A stretch of 64,000 nt of DNA from Streptococcus parasanguinis (GTDB lineage Bacteria; Bacillota; Bacilli; Lactobacillales; Streptococcaceae): assembly GCF_023109675.1 (NCBI RefSeq), contig NZ_JALDUR010000004.1, positions 1 to 64,000 on the forward strand, read 5' to 3'. The notes under the pieces are model-generated. The model ran no database searches, was not told the DNA's origin, and worked only from the letters and a program-made list of their open reading frames with translations. Shown here one piece after another: positions 25,315 through 34,782 of this stretch (position 1 is its first letter; every line of letters begins with the position of its first letter). Made by a program: the position numbers and the translations under genes.

Positions 25315-26604
25315 ATGAAGACGAGCAAATACCAACAAATTATTCATGTACTAAAAAAAGCCATTCAAGATGGAGAACTGGAAACTGGAGAGAAAATTCC
25401 CTCCGTTCGCCAGTTAGCTAGTCAATTTTCTTGTAATAAGGACACAGTGCAACGAGCCCTGCTGGACTTGACTTACCAGCACTTCCTCTATGCTAAGCCT
25501 CAAAGTGGCTACTATGTTTTGGAGCAAGAACCTAATCGACATGAGGATCTTCCGCTAAAATTAGAGAAAGACCGCAACCAGGCTTTCGAGGATTTCCGGA
25601 CTTGTATTAATGAAACCTTGATTGGACGGGAGAATTATCTCTTTAATAACTTTTCGGACCAAGCAGGCTTACTCGAAGTACGCCAATCGATTCAAGGCTT
25701 ATTGAAGGAAGAAAGTATTTATACGACTGCAGATCAGATTGTTTTGACTGCTGGTACCCAGCAGGCGCTTAATATCCTCAGCCAGATTGACTTTCCCAAT
25801 AAAAAATCGCAGATCTTGATCGAGCAACCGACTTATCACCGGATGAACCAACTCTTAGATTCACAGCAACTTGCCTACCGTACCATTCAACGTAATTTAA
25901 CGGGGATTGATCTTGAGGAGCTTGAAGAGATTTTTAAAAGTGGCCATATCAAATTCTTCTACACGATCCCTCGTTTTCACTATCCGCTTGGTCATAGCTA
26001 TTCGACCAAGCAGAAAGAAGCGATCTTGCAACTAGCTGACCAATATGATGTTTACCTTGTTGAGGACGACTATTTGGGAGATCTTGATGGCAGCAATGCT
26101 CCATCTTTTCATTATTTGGATCAAAAGGACCGAGTCATCCATATCAAATCTTTTTCGACCAATCTTTTTTCTGCTCTTCGCATCACTTCCATGATCCTTC
26201 CCCAAGCCCTTTTAAAGCCGGTCTTGACCTATAAGACGATTCTGGACTATGATAGCAATCTCATCATGCAAAAGGCCTTAAGTCTCTACATTGATAATGG
26301 TATGTATTTGACCAATAAAAAACGACTCCTAGCCAGAAAAAAAGAGGAAGAAGAAAGATTGAAGACCTTGATGGATCAGTCTTCTCTTCTCCCTCATCTG
26401 ACCCTGACCCACGATGGGATCCTACTAGATCTTCATCAGGTCAAATCTCTTGCTGCCTTAAAACACAGTGGACTCCCGCTTGATTTCTTTGAAGCAGCCT
26501 ACATCACTCCTTGTCCCTATCAACTAGCAAAAATCCAATCAGCAGATGTTGCCAACGTTTTACCAAAGCTTACGCCTTTTTTTAAAAGAGAAACCCTCGT
26601 ATAG
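25315..26604 (+). CDS. MocR-type GntR/aminotransferase transcriptional regulator
   Basis: This is a 429-residue protein. An N-terminal GntR winged helix (SVRQLASQFSCNKDTVQRAL, about residues 30-49) is joined to an aminotransferase-fold domain. Within the latter, TAGTQQALN, VYLVEDDYLGDL and IKSFSTNLFSALRI (PLP-lysine region) are visible. MocR proteins sense PLP or amino-acid adducts, as in PdxR and GabR. I use the ATG at 25315; an in-frame ATG at 25300 is possible but lacks a ribosome-binding site. The target is unknown. Confidence 0.85.
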   Translation: MKTSKYQQIIHVLKKAIQDGELETGEKIPSVRQLASQFSCNKDTVQRALLDLTYQHFLYAKPQSGYYVLEQEPNRHEDLPLKLEKDRNQAFEDFRTCINETLIGRENYLFNNFSDQAGLLEVRQSIQGLLKEESIYTTADQIVLTAGTQQALNILSQIDFPNKKSQILIEQPTYHRMNQLLDSQQLAYRTIQRNLTGIDLEELEEIFKSGHIKFFYTIPRFHYPLGHSYSTKQKEAILQLADQYDVYLVEDDYLGDLDGSNAPSFHYLDQKDRVIHIKSFSTNLFSALRITSMILPQALLKPVLTYKTILDYDSNLIMQKALSLYIDNGMYLTNKKRLLARKKEEEERLKTLMDQSSLLPHLTLTHDGILLDLHQVKSLAALKHSGLPLDFFEAAYITPCPYQLAKIQSADVANVLPKLTPFFKRETLV

Positions 26605-26620
26605 ACTATACGAGGGTCTT
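26590..26620 (+). terminator. Terminator overlapping the MocR gene end
   Basis: ACCCTCGTATA pairs with TATACGAGGGT around GAC, then CTTTCTT. The upstream arm is part of the last codons of the MocR gene. Confidence 0.8.
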
Positions 26621-26622
26621 TC

Positions 26623-26871
26623 TTATTTCTTCAATTGCTCATAAACAAGTTTGGCATTTTGAAGGCCGATCCGATAATCGAGGCGAATCAGGCGAATCGC
26701 TTCCATCTCTGGTTCTTTGAGGTACTTCTCTCTTTGTTCCTTTGAAATACTACCTGGTTTTAGAAGATAGTAGGTAAATTGATTTCTGACTTTATTGAGC
26801 TCAACTTGAAGGGTGAAATAGAGTCCAAATAAGACAATGACAACTCCCATCATGATCAGATCGTTTGACAT
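26623..26871 (-). CDS. Small membrane-anchored protein, L7/L12 C-terminal-like
   Basis: This 82-residue protein has one N-terminal membrane segment (about residues 4-22). The C-terminal part, AIRLIRLDYRIGLQNAKLVY, resembles the ribosomal L7/L12 C-terminal fold found in other small Firmicutes proteins. Its function is unknown. It is transcribed in the same direction as the ABC pair but 92 bases downstream of it. Confidence 0.65.
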   Translation of the reverse strand: MSNDLIMMGVVIVLFGLYFTLQVELNKVRNQFTYYLLKPGSISKEQREKYLKEPEMEAIRLIRLDYRIGLQNAKLVYEQLKK

Positions 26872-26963
26872 GGTTTATGCTCCCTTTTTCTGTTCTTTTC
26901 TTTATTTTACAGCTTTCAAGAAAGAAAAACAAGGTTAAATTTGCATTTAGACCTTGTTTATCC

Positions 26964-28718
26964 TTATTTCATCATACCAGCCTGGAGGTCATACATTTTC
27001 TTATACGTTCCTCCTAGAGCAATGAGTTGGTCGTGGTTGCCTGATTCGATGATTTTTCCTTTATCGAGAACATAGATGCAATCGGCATCTTGGATGGTAG
27101 AAAGGCGATGGGCAATGGCAATGGTTGTCCGCCCTTGGCGCATCTTCTTCAGAGAATTTTGGATCATCTCTTCCGTCTCTTGGTCGATATTGGCAGTGGC
27201 CTCATCCAAAATGAGGATCTTAGGCTGGGCAGCAATCGTTCGGGCAAAAGCCAGAAGCTGACGCTGACCGGTCGATAAGGTAGAACCCCGCTCTGTTACC
27301 GGATGATCATAGCCACCAGGTAGACTCTCAATAAAGTCTGCTACATCCACAAATGCAGCTGCTTGTCGGATTTCCTCATCTGTCAGTTCTTCATGATACA
27401 TTCGGATATTAGAAGCAATGGTTCCATGATAGAGGAAGGGTTCCTGCAACACTAGACCAATGGACTTGCGCAAGGCTTCCTGGCTGTAGTCCTTGATATC
27501 CTGTCCATCAATCAAGATCTGGCCACGATCAAATTCATAAAAGCGCATGAAGAGATTGATAATAGAGGATTTACCAGAACCAGTATGGCCAACAAAAGCG
27601 ATGGTTTGTCCGTTTTTGACCTCAAAGGAGATCTCTTTTAGGACATCCCGTTTGCCATCATAAGAAAAAGATACATGCTCAAAACGAATATCCCCCCGCT
27701 CAATTTCTTTCAGGCTACCAGCTTGCTTGGGATCATAGTCGTCTCGATCCATCATTTCAAAGACACGACCTGCAGAAATGGTTGAGGTCTGCAAGGTAGC
27801 AAAGTTCTGCGTAACATCAATCAAGGGTTGGAAAAGCTGGCTAACATACTGGATAAAGGCATAGATAAGACCGGCTGTAAAGCCAGAGTTACGCCAATTT
27901 AAGCCGAAAAAGGTTAGAATAACCGCATAAGCCAGGACCTGTAACAGGGTCATAGCTGGCCTCAAAAAGAGGGAATTGACATCTACAGATCGGTTGGCAT
28001 AGTCCAAATGTTCCCCATTAATCTGTTCGAATTCATCCGTCAAGCGCTTTTCTTGACGAAAGGCCTGCACGATCCGCATTCCTTCAATGGATTCCGATAA
28101 TTTCACATTGATATCTGATAATTTTTGTCGGGTCATCTTGACCAAGCGATTGGATAACTTGCGATAGAGACGGATGGAAAACCAAATGATGGGAAGAAAA
28201 GGCAGGATCCAAATGGTCAAATGCCAGTCCAAGCTAAACATGGTTACCAGGGTGACTAGAAAGAGTAAAAAGGATGAAACTAGGCTTGAAAAGACCGTAG
28301 AAAACATATCTGCGACTGCCTGGGTATCATTGGTCACACGCGAAACAATCGAACCTGCTGCTGTCTGGTCATAAAAGGACATGCCCAGCCTTTGAAGATT
28401 TTGGAAAATATCTAAACGGATATCTCTTACGATAGAATTGGATACACGCGCAAAGGTTAACTGACTCAGATAAGTTGCCAGCACGCGCCCAATGAATAAC
28501 CCATAGTAGAGAATGAGAAACTGAAAAGCTGTCAGAACTGGAGAGCCTGCTTCTGTTGGATCCACTAGGTGGTCAATATACCAGCGAGCTGCAAGAGGGA
28601 TCGCCGTCAATAACAGACTAGTCAGGAAGGTAAAGGCTAAGGCTAGGCCTGTTAACCATTTATAACGCCACATGTAAGTCAAGAGCCGCTTCATAACATG
28701 AGCTTCAGATGTTTTCAT
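26964..28718 (-). CDS. Heterodimeric ABC exporter, catalytic half
   Basis: This 584-residue type-I exporter has six membrane helices, then Walker A (GHTGSGKS), signature (LSTGQRQLLAFA), Walker B with catalytic Glu (ILILDEATANID) and H-loop (IAHRLSTI). It overlaps the partner gene by 14 bases. Pairs of this kind include LmrCD, EfrCD, SatAB and PatAB, which export drugs or peptides; the substrate here is not known. Confidence 0.87.
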   Translation of the reverse strand: MKTSEAHVMKRLLTYMWRYKWLTGLALAFTFLTSLLLTAIPLAARWYIDHLVDPTEAGSPVLTAFQFLILYYGLFIGRVLATYLSQLTFARVSNSIVRDIRLDIFQNLQRLGMSFYDQTAAGSIVSRVTNDTQAVADMFSTVFSSLVSSFLLFLVTLVTMFSLDWHLTIWILPFLPIIWFSIRLYRKLSNRLVKMTRQKLSDINVKLSESIEGMRIVQAFRQEKRLTDEFEQINGEHLDYANRSVDVNSLFLRPAMTLLQVLAYAVILTFFGLNWRNSGFTAGLIYAFIQYVSQLFQPLIDVTQNFATLQTSTISAGRVFEMMDRDDYDPKQAGSLKEIERGDIRFEHVSFSYDGKRDVLKEISFEVKNGQTIAFVGHTGSGKSSIINLFMRFYEFDRGQILIDGQDIKDYSQEALRKSIGLVLQEPFLYHGTIASNIRMYHEELTDEEIRQAAAFVDVADFIESLPGGYDHPVTERGSTLSTGQRQLLAFARTIAAQPKILILDEATANIDQETEEMIQNSLKKMRQGRTTIAIAHRLSTIQDADCIYVLDKGKIIESGNHDQLIALGGTYKKMYDLQAGMMK

Positions 28719-30459
28719 TCAGCTTTCCCTCCATTTCTTCTGATAATTGTTGGGCTCGGTAGGTTTCATAGTACCAACCTTTTTGAGCCATTAATTCCTC
28801 GTGATTTCCTCTCTCCTTTATCTGTCCATTCTCCATTACCAGAATCAAATCCGCATGAACGATCGCTGATAGGCGATGGGCTGTGATGATCGTTGTTTTC
28901 CCCTTGCGTTCCTGCTTCATATTTTCAATGATTTGGTGCTCCGTTTTAGCATCTACTGCAGACAGGGAATCATCCAAGATTAAGATCTCAGGATTCATGA
29001 CCAAAGCACGGCTCATGGCAATCCGTTGCTTTTGCCCGCCAGAAAGAGTAACCCCTCTCTCTCCCAGCACTGTCTCCATCTGGTCTGGCATGGCCAGAAT
29101 ATCCTCATAGACTCCACAAGTTCTCAGAGCCTTTATCACCTCTTCTTCTTTGACCTGTGGATCTGAAAAAGCGACATTCTCGCGAATGGTCATGGCAAAG
29201 AGGATCTGATCTTGAGGGACATAGCCGATCAAGCTTCGAAGATCTTCTAAACGATAGTCTTTGATAGAGATTCCATTGAGCAAGATATCTCCCTGCTCCA
29301 AGTCATGCTCTCTAAGCAAGAGACGCAACAAGGTAGTCTTTCCAGATCCAGTTGGCCCCACAATCCCAAGGGTTTGCCCTTTTTCTAAATGAAAGGCAAC
29401 CTTTTCAAGGACAGGCTCTTTCTCATAGGCGAATTCTTTAATGTTATATTCCAGATCGCCATTTTGAATGACTGTGACTGGTTGACTCGGATCTTGGATA
29501 TCAGGTATTTCTGCTAAAAGTGTCTCAATCCGATCATAGGAGACGCTAGCACGCTGACTAATATTAAACAAGAAGCCCATAGCTTGAAGGGGCCAGACGA
29601 GCATATTGAGATAGGTAATAAAGGTTACGATTTGTCCAACCGTCAGGCTCCCTTCCTGAACAAATACCCCCCCGAAGTAGAGTGTCAAGACATAGGAGAG
29701 ACCGACAAAAAGAAGAGTGGTCGGATCAAACAAAGCATTGTAAGCGGCTGAAGTCATATTCTTTGAAAAGACCATTTGATTAGTCTTTTCAAAAGCCCGA
29801 ATCTCATCTGCCTGAAAGCCAAAGGATTTGGTCACCTTGACTCCTGATACTGATTCCTGAACAAAGTTGTTCAGCTCTGAGAATCCTTCTTGGGCCTCTT
29901 TGAAGGCTTTGTGGTTTTTGCGCCCAATGGCTGAAGTCACTACCACCATAACCGGTAGGGGCAAAATAGCTATGAGGGTTAAGCGCCAATCAATCATGAA
30001 AAACATGCTGACTAGGGTCACCAAGGCTGTCACAGAAGCATCTACAGCAGACATAACACCGCCACCAGCAAACATAGTCACCGCATTGATATCATTGGTG
30101 GCATGGGCCATGAGATCCCCTGTGCGATAACGCTGATAAAAAGACGGAGACATGAGCGTAAATTGCTTAAACAAACGGTAACGCAAGATCCGAGCCAACT
30201 TATTGGCCGTCCCAAAAATATAGCGTCTCCATACAAAACGAAGGCCATACATGGCTAGAGCCGCGAGGACCAAAAAGGCAATATCCACAACTAACTGCCC
30301 TAGTGTCAGCCTTCTTTTATCGATCAAATCGATCACAAGTCCCATGATTCTTGGAGGAATGAGGTTTAAAAAGCTAACCAAGATCAAGGATCCTATCCCG
30401 ATCAAGTATCGCTTCTTCTCTAAATTAAAAAACCAAGATAATTTCCTCAACAGATTCAT
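28705..30459 (-). CDS. Heterodimeric ABC exporter, degenerate-site half
   Basis: This 584-residue protein starts MNLLRKLSWFFNLEKKRYL at the ATG preceded by AAAGGGGAAA; the longer frame to 30534 overlaps the upstream gene and has no signal. Walker A GPTGSGKT and signature LSGGQKQR are normal, but Walker B ends DDSLSAVD. Asp replaces the catalytic Glu, as in the non-hydrolysing half of heterodimeric exporters. It is translationally coupled to the catalytic half. Confidence 0.87.
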   Translation of the reverse strand: MNLLRKLSWFFNLEKKRYLIGIGSLILVSFLNLIPPRIMGLVIDLIDKRRLTLGQLVVDIAFLVLAALAMYGLRFVWRRYIFGTANKLARILRYRLFKQFTLMSPSFYQRYRTGDLMAHATNDINAVTMFAGGGVMSAVDASVTALVTLVSMFFMIDWRLTLIAILPLPVMVVVTSAIGRKNHKAFKEAQEGFSELNNFVQESVSGVKVTKSFGFQADEIRAFEKTNQMVFSKNMTSAAYNALFDPTTLLFVGLSYVLTLYFGGVFVQEGSLTVGQIVTFITYLNMLVWPLQAMGFLFNISQRASVSYDRIETLLAEIPDIQDPSQPVTVIQNGDLEYNIKEFAYEKEPVLEKVAFHLEKGQTLGIVGPTGSGKTTLLRLLLREHDLEQGDILLNGISIKDYRLEDLRSLIGYVPQDQILFAMTIRENVAFSDPQVKEEEVIKALRTCGVYEDILAMPDQMETVLGERGVTLSGGQKQRIAMSRALVMNPEILILDDSLSAVDAKTEHQIIENMKQERKGKTTIITAHRLSAIVHADLILVMENGQIKERGNHEELMAQKGWYYETYRAQQLSEEMEGKLNENI

Positions 30460-30460
30460 C

Positions 30461-31126
30461 TTATTTCCCCTTTTTGGTGTGGTGCCAGCTACTATCCACC
30501 AGAGCAAACAAGTCCTCATCAGCAATTGTTCCATCTAAGGGGATACTCACCCAATATTTTTTATTCATATGAAAGGCTGGATAAATCCCTTTCTGCTGGA
30601 TGAAATAGGCTACTTGATCAGACTTGACATTCAAAACTTCTATTTTCCCAGACTTGCTAGCATCCAATTTTTTCCAATCAATGGTCATAAAGACACCATA
30701 CCACTTGAGGGTGTCTCGGTGGCGAATGGCACCGGATTCCGGAGATCTCTCCCACAAATACTCAATCGTTCCCTGATAGTGCAGGGAGATATAGGCCATG
30801 AGACGCTTAGCTTGAGGATAGAGAAATTCTTCTACCTCAAAACAAGCTTGCCGAATCCTTGCAAGACTTTCCTGACAGGCTTCCCTGACTTGGCCGACGA
30901 AATTTCCTTGTAGCTGTTCCAGATGGATCTGGATATACTCGTCCCCTGTATCCTGATCATAGACCTGAAAAGAAATCTTCTGGTCGCAGACACGGACCTT
31001 TAAGAGAAAAGTGTCAGATAAGACGGGACACTGGTACTCATAGCCTGCCCCTCTCTTCTCAAATCCGTAAGCCAATCCCTTTTCTGGCTGAAAGGTGTAC
31101 CGGTCAAAATAATGCTCTAAAAACAT
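30461..31126 (-). CDS. MmcQ/YjbR family protein
   Basis: This 221-residue protein starts MFLEHYFDRYTF behind GGGAGAGAAA. The C-terminal half (YGVFMTIDWKKLDASKSGKI through NKKYWVSIPLDG and LVDSSWHHT) matches the YjbR/MmcQ (CyaY-like) fold, which may bind DNA. The N-terminal half is an extra domain seen in longer streptococcal members. It abuts the ABC exporter gene and may share its transcript. Its function is unknown. Confidence 0.75.
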   Translation of the reverse strand: MFLEHYFDRYTFQPEKGLAYGFEKRGAGYEYQCPVLSDTFLLKVRVCDQKISFQVYDQDTGDEYIQIHLEQLQGNFVGQVREACQESLARIRQACFEVEEFLYPQAKRLMAYISLHYQGTIEYLWERSPESGAIRHRDTLKWYGVFMTIDWKKLDASKSGKIEVLNVKSDQVAYFIQQKGIYPAFHMNKKYWVSIPLDGTIADEDLFALVDSSWHHTKKGK

Positions 31127-31229
31127 TTTCTCTCCCTTATTCATTTTTGCACTAGAAGAGGCTGGAAACAACGTCCCCAACCTTGATAACGGATCTTCAA
31201 AACTACTTCAAGCAGTGATCGTTTCTTCT

Positions 31230-31865
31230 TTAAAACACGATGCGCGTGCCATGCAGTTGACAAACGCCCAATTGCTCCAAAAAGAGCTGACGATTGTCAA
31301 GGGTCACACCTCCACCTGGCAGGATCTGAATTTTTCCCTTAGCCGCATCTAATAAACGATGATAGTGTGCAAAACGTTGCTCTAGTGGGTCACCTGGACT
31401 TCCAGCTCGTGATAAAATGCGGGCTACACCCTGATCAGAAAGCCACTCAATCGCTTCTAGCTGATCTGTATGAGCTAACTCATCAAAGGCCATATGAAAG
31501 ACAACCTCTGCCTCTCCACAGGCTGCTAGTAAAAGCTGCATGATTCTCTGGTCCAACTTTCGATCGCTCGTCAGCGCTCCCAGCACAAAACAAGTAACCC
31601 CTATTTCTTTCGCAGCACGAATATCCGTCAGCATAGCTTCGACTTCCAGATCAGTATAGACAAAATCGCCACCTCGGGGTCGGATAATGACACATAGATC
31701 CACGGACTTCTCTCTTGTCAGTTTGATTGCTTCATTGATCACACCTATACTAGGTGTGGTCCCTCCTACTGCCAGGTTATCGCACAGTTCAATGCGACCT
31801 GCCCCAGCAGCAATCGCCTTATCAATATAAGTTAAATTCTCTGCACAAAATTCAAAGACAAGCAT
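31230..31865 (-). CDS. cutC: CutC family copper homeostasis protein
   Basis: This 211-residue TIM-barrel protein has the family signatures GRIELCDNLAVGGTTPS, VIIRPRGGDFVY and ILPGGGVT. CutC has been linked to cytoplasmic copper binding, though its exact role is debated. The usual length is about 210-250 residues, so the gene is complete. Confidence 0.92.
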   Translation of the reverse strand: MLVFEFCAENLTYIDKAIAAGAGRIELCDNLAVGGTTPSIGVINEAIKLTREKSVDLCVIIRPRGGDFVYTDLEVEAMLTDIRAAKEIGVTCFVLGALTSDRKLDQRIMQLLLAACGEAEVVFHMAFDELAHTDQLEAIEWLSDQGVARILSRAGSPGDPLEQRFAHYHRLLDAAKGKIQILPGGGVTLDNRQLFLEQLGVCQLHGTRIVF

Positions 31866-31886
31866 GACAACTCCAATTACAAAGAC

Positions 31887-32489
31887 TTAAAACAAGAATA
31901 TACTAACGGTTACCTTAGCATTGCCATTTTCCACTCTCGCTTTTGAGATGCTATAGCCTGCTTGAGGGATATCAAGGGTGATTTGATCACCATTCACTGT
32001 GAAGCCGCCTCCATTTTGATTGGATTGATCCTTCAAATAGTTGAGAACCAAGAATTTTGGAATGGGCATTTTCCCTAATTTAGCACCGGTCACGGTCAAA
32101 TTCATGACATTGTTTTCAACTTGACCGGTCATAGTTAAATCTAAATAGCTATCAACTGGTCCTAAGGAAACAGGAACTTTGACGTGAAGGTCATTGCCAT
32201 CCATTCCTAGTGCCATCTTTTGATAGTCAGAATTGTCAAGGGCAGAACCAGCACTTGTTTTTACGACCTGACTCAATTGCACAGAATTGAGATTCAGCTC
32301 AGTTGAGAGTCCTTCAGTGCTTACAGAGGCGTTTGAAACAGCATTTTGAGCCAGCTCAATCAAAGAACTCCCTGCCTGCACATTTCTCAGCTGCTCCCCT
32401 TCAGGAATAGATCCAGGGACCAACAAGATCACTAATAACATAAATAAAACGATCACCATGCCAATCAGGCGTCTCATCCACTTAAACAT
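31887..32489 (-). CDS. YpmS-like membrane-anchored extracytoplasmic protein
   Basis: This 200-residue protein has an N-terminal membrane anchor (about residues 8-26) and a beta-rich outer domain with alternating polar and hydrophobic strands (LHVKVPVSLGPVDSYLDLTM). The size, anchor and domain pattern suggest YpmS (DUF2140), but the match is by general character only. GGAGGAGCAG precedes the ATG at 32489. It lies 21 bases before cutC. Confidence 0.55.
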   Translation of the reverse strand: MFKWMRRLIGMVIVLFMLLVILLVPGSIPEGEQLRNVQAGSSLIELAQNAVSNASVSTEGLSTELNLNSVQLSQVVKTSAGSALDNSDYQKMALGMDGNDLHVKVPVSLGPVDSYLDLTMTGQVENNVMNLTVTGAKLGKMPIPKFLVLNYLKDQSNQNGGGFTVNGDQITLDIPQAGYSISKARVENGNAKVTVSIFLF

Positions 32490-32576
32490 CTGCTCCTCCA
32501 ATACGTGTAAAGTTGTATTCTTATTGTACCCTAAATCTAAAGAAATTGCGACTATGAGGGGCCTTTAGAAAGCAAA

Positions 32577-32757
32577 AGAGAGCGTGGGACAGAAATCGGT
32601 AATTCGTTAGAATTCGATTTCGTCGTCCCACCTCCGCACAGTTGAGTAGGGCTGTAAAAGCTGATAAAATCAGCGTAGTAGAGCCCACTCAACCACTGCG
32701 TCTTACTCGACAATCCAAAAACAATTGAGAGGCTAGGACTTTTGTCCCAACCTCTCT
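32577..32757 (-). repeat. Structured intergenic repeat, family B, copy 1
   Basis: Read on the minus strand it has a hairpin with GGTTGGGAC, the block GACGCAGTGGTTGA, a variable central stem, the block CAACTGTGCGGAGGTGGGA, and a closing hairpin with GTCCCAC. The same order occurs at 46644-46889 and 63716-63888. It lies just downstream of the permease gene and contains terminator-like stems. Confidence 0.8.
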
Positions 32758-32764
32758 CTGTGCA

Positions 32765-33721
32765 TTATTTCGATTTAATGTAGTTAACACCATCTGCTTT
32801 TGGCGCAACTGCTTGTCCGAAGAAGGCTGCCAAGACAACCATGGTCAAGACATAAGGCGCAATTTGCAAGTAGATGGATGGGATACCTTTAAGCAAAGGC
32901 AATTGATTTCCGATAACAGCCAAACTTTGTGAAGCTCCAAAGAAGAGACTAGCAAGCATGGCCCCGATTGGGTTCCATTTCCCGAAAATCATAGCCGCAA
33001 GGGCGATAAATCCAGGACCTACAATTGTAGTTACTGCAAAGTTAACAGAAACTGACTGAGCGTAAATAGCTCCTCCGATACCTGCTAAGGCACCTGAGAT
33101 CATCACTCCTAAGTAGCGCATTCTATAAACATTGATTCCCAAAGTATCTGCTGCTTGTGGGTGTTCACCTACTGAACGAAGACGCAATCCAAATTTCGTC
33201 TTGAACATGATAAACCAAGCAAAGAATGAAAATAGAATCGCAACCCAGCCGATGATGCTGGCATTGTTGAAGAAAATATCCCCAATCACCGGAATTTTAG
33301 ATAAGACCGGAATGGATGTTTTCCCAAAGGCAACTTTGATATTATCAGTTTGCCCCTTGTTGTACATCGCTTTAACAAGGAAGACCGCAAGTGGAGGTGC
33401 CATCAAGTTCAATACTGTACCTGAGACGATATGGTCAGCACGGAAATGAATGGTTGCCACCGCGTGGATCAAGGAGAAGAGTACTCCAATCCCTGCAGCA
33501 ACGATCAAGGACAACCATGGTGTCAAACTTCCTAACTCAGGCTCAAAAGTCAAGTTAAAGATAATACCTGAGAAGGCTCCCATAACCATGATTCCTTCCA
33601 GACCAACGTTAACAACCCCAGCGTGTTCTGAGTATGCTCCTCCGATACTTGTGAAGATCAGCGGCGCTGCATACACAATCATAGAGGAAACAAGAATACT
33701 TAAAATCGTTACAATACTCAT
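32765..33721 (-). CDS. Nucleoside ABC transporter permease 2
   Basis: This 318-residue permease of the branched-chain/BMP-type ABC family has about eight to ten membrane segments. NVGLEGIMVMGAFSG and AQSVSVNFAVTTIVGPGFIA are typical of the YufQ/NupQ/RnsD group. It is the last gene of the salvage-uptake operon, and its start codon touches the stop of the upstream permease gene. Confidence 0.88.
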   Translation of the reverse strand: MSIVTILSILVSSMIVYAAPLIFTSIGGAYSEHAGVVNVGLEGIMVMGAFSGIIFNLTFEPELGSLTPWLSLIVAAGIGVLFSLIHAVATIHFRADHIVSGTVLNLMAPPLAVFLVKAMYNKGQTDNIKVAFGKTSIPVLSKIPVIGDIFFNNASIIGWVAILFSFFAWFIMFKTKFGLRLRSVGEHPQAADTLGINVYRMRYLGVMISGALAGIGGAIYAQSVSVNFAVTTIVGPGFIALAAMIFGKWNPIGAMLASLFFGASQSLAVIGNQLPLLKGIPSIYLQIAPYVLTMVVLAAFFGQAVAPKADGVNYIKSK

Positions 33722-34782
33722 TAGTTTGCTCCTCCTTTTTTAGCTGAACGCATCGAGATCATCTTTTCAATAATGTAGTGGGCACATACGAAGAAGATAA
33801 TAGATGCTATCACAATTTGAACGACTTCTTCAGGGATTGCAGCTGGCTTCATACCAACTCCCCCAATTTGAAGTGCACCAAACAAGAAGGCAGCAAATGG
33901 AATACCAATTGGTGAATTCATCGCAAGAAGGGCTACGGCCATTCCGTTAAATCCAACACTCATCGAGCTGGTTTGAACGTAGACATTTGAGTAAATACCC
34001 AGACCTTCTGCTACCCCACCAATACCAGCAAGAGCACCAGAAATGATCATAGAAAGGATAATGGTCCGTTTTGCAGACATCCCAGCGTATTCTGCCGCAT
34101 TCGAATTGAGACCAACGGCACGGATTTCAAAACCAAGTGTTGTTTTCTTCATCAAGAACCAGATGACCACCACTGCGATGATGGCAAAGAAGATCCCGAT
34201 GTTCATTTGTGATTTGTCTGTCAAATTACGCAACCACTCCGTTTGGTAGACAGCGTTGGCTCCCACATCAATGGTTGAGTCCTTGTTTTTCATCAAGGAA
34301 GCTGGGAAGCTATGAATCAAGGCATTCCCACCATAGAGAACAATGTAGTTCATCATAATGGTGATAATGACCTCACTGGTTCCGAGATAGGCACGAAGGA
34401 AACCAGGAATCGCTCCAATAAATCCACCTGCAATAGCCGCAATCAAAACGGTCATCGGAATCATCAGTAAGCGAGGCATATTTGGGAAGGAAAGGGCAAA
34501 CCAAGTCGCCATGATCCATCCTGCAAAAGCCTGACCAGGAAGTCCAACGTTAAAGAAGCCGGCCCGGCTGGCTACTGAAAACCCAAGAGCAACTAAAATC
34601 AGTGGCCCCATAGCACGGGAAATATTTCCCCAACTCTTAATCGAACCAAAGGCTTTTTTAAACAGCAATTCATATCCCCAAAGGGCATCATAGCTGAAGG
34701 CCCACATAATAATGGCACCCAAGACCAATCCTAAAAGGACAGACACCAATGGAACGGCAATTTGTTTTAAATTCTTATTCAT
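33721..34782 (-). CDS. Nucleoside ABC transporter permease 1
   Basis: This 353-residue membrane protein has FNVGLPGQAFAGWIMATW and IGGVAEGLGIYSN typical of YufP/NupP/RnsC permeases. It overlaps the ATPase gene by 8 bases and forms the membrane channel with the second permease. Confidence 0.88.
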   Translation of the reverse strand: MNKNLKQIAVPLVSVLLGLVLGAIIMWAFSYDALWGYELLFKKAFGSIKSWGNISRAMGPLILVALGFSVASRAGFFNVGLPGQAFAGWIMATWFALSFPNMPRLLMIPMTVLIAAIAGGFIGAIPGFLRAYLGTSEVIITIMMNYIVLYGGNALIHSFPASLMKNKDSTIDVGANAVYQTEWLRNLTDKSQMNIGIFFAIIAVVVIWFLMKKTTLGFEIRAVGLNSNAAEYAGMSAKRTIILSMIISGALAGIGGVAEGLGIYSNVYVQTSSMSVGFNGMAVALLAMNSPIGIPFAAFLFGALQIGGVGMKPAAIPEEVVQIVIASIIFFVCAHYIIEKMISMRSAKKGGAN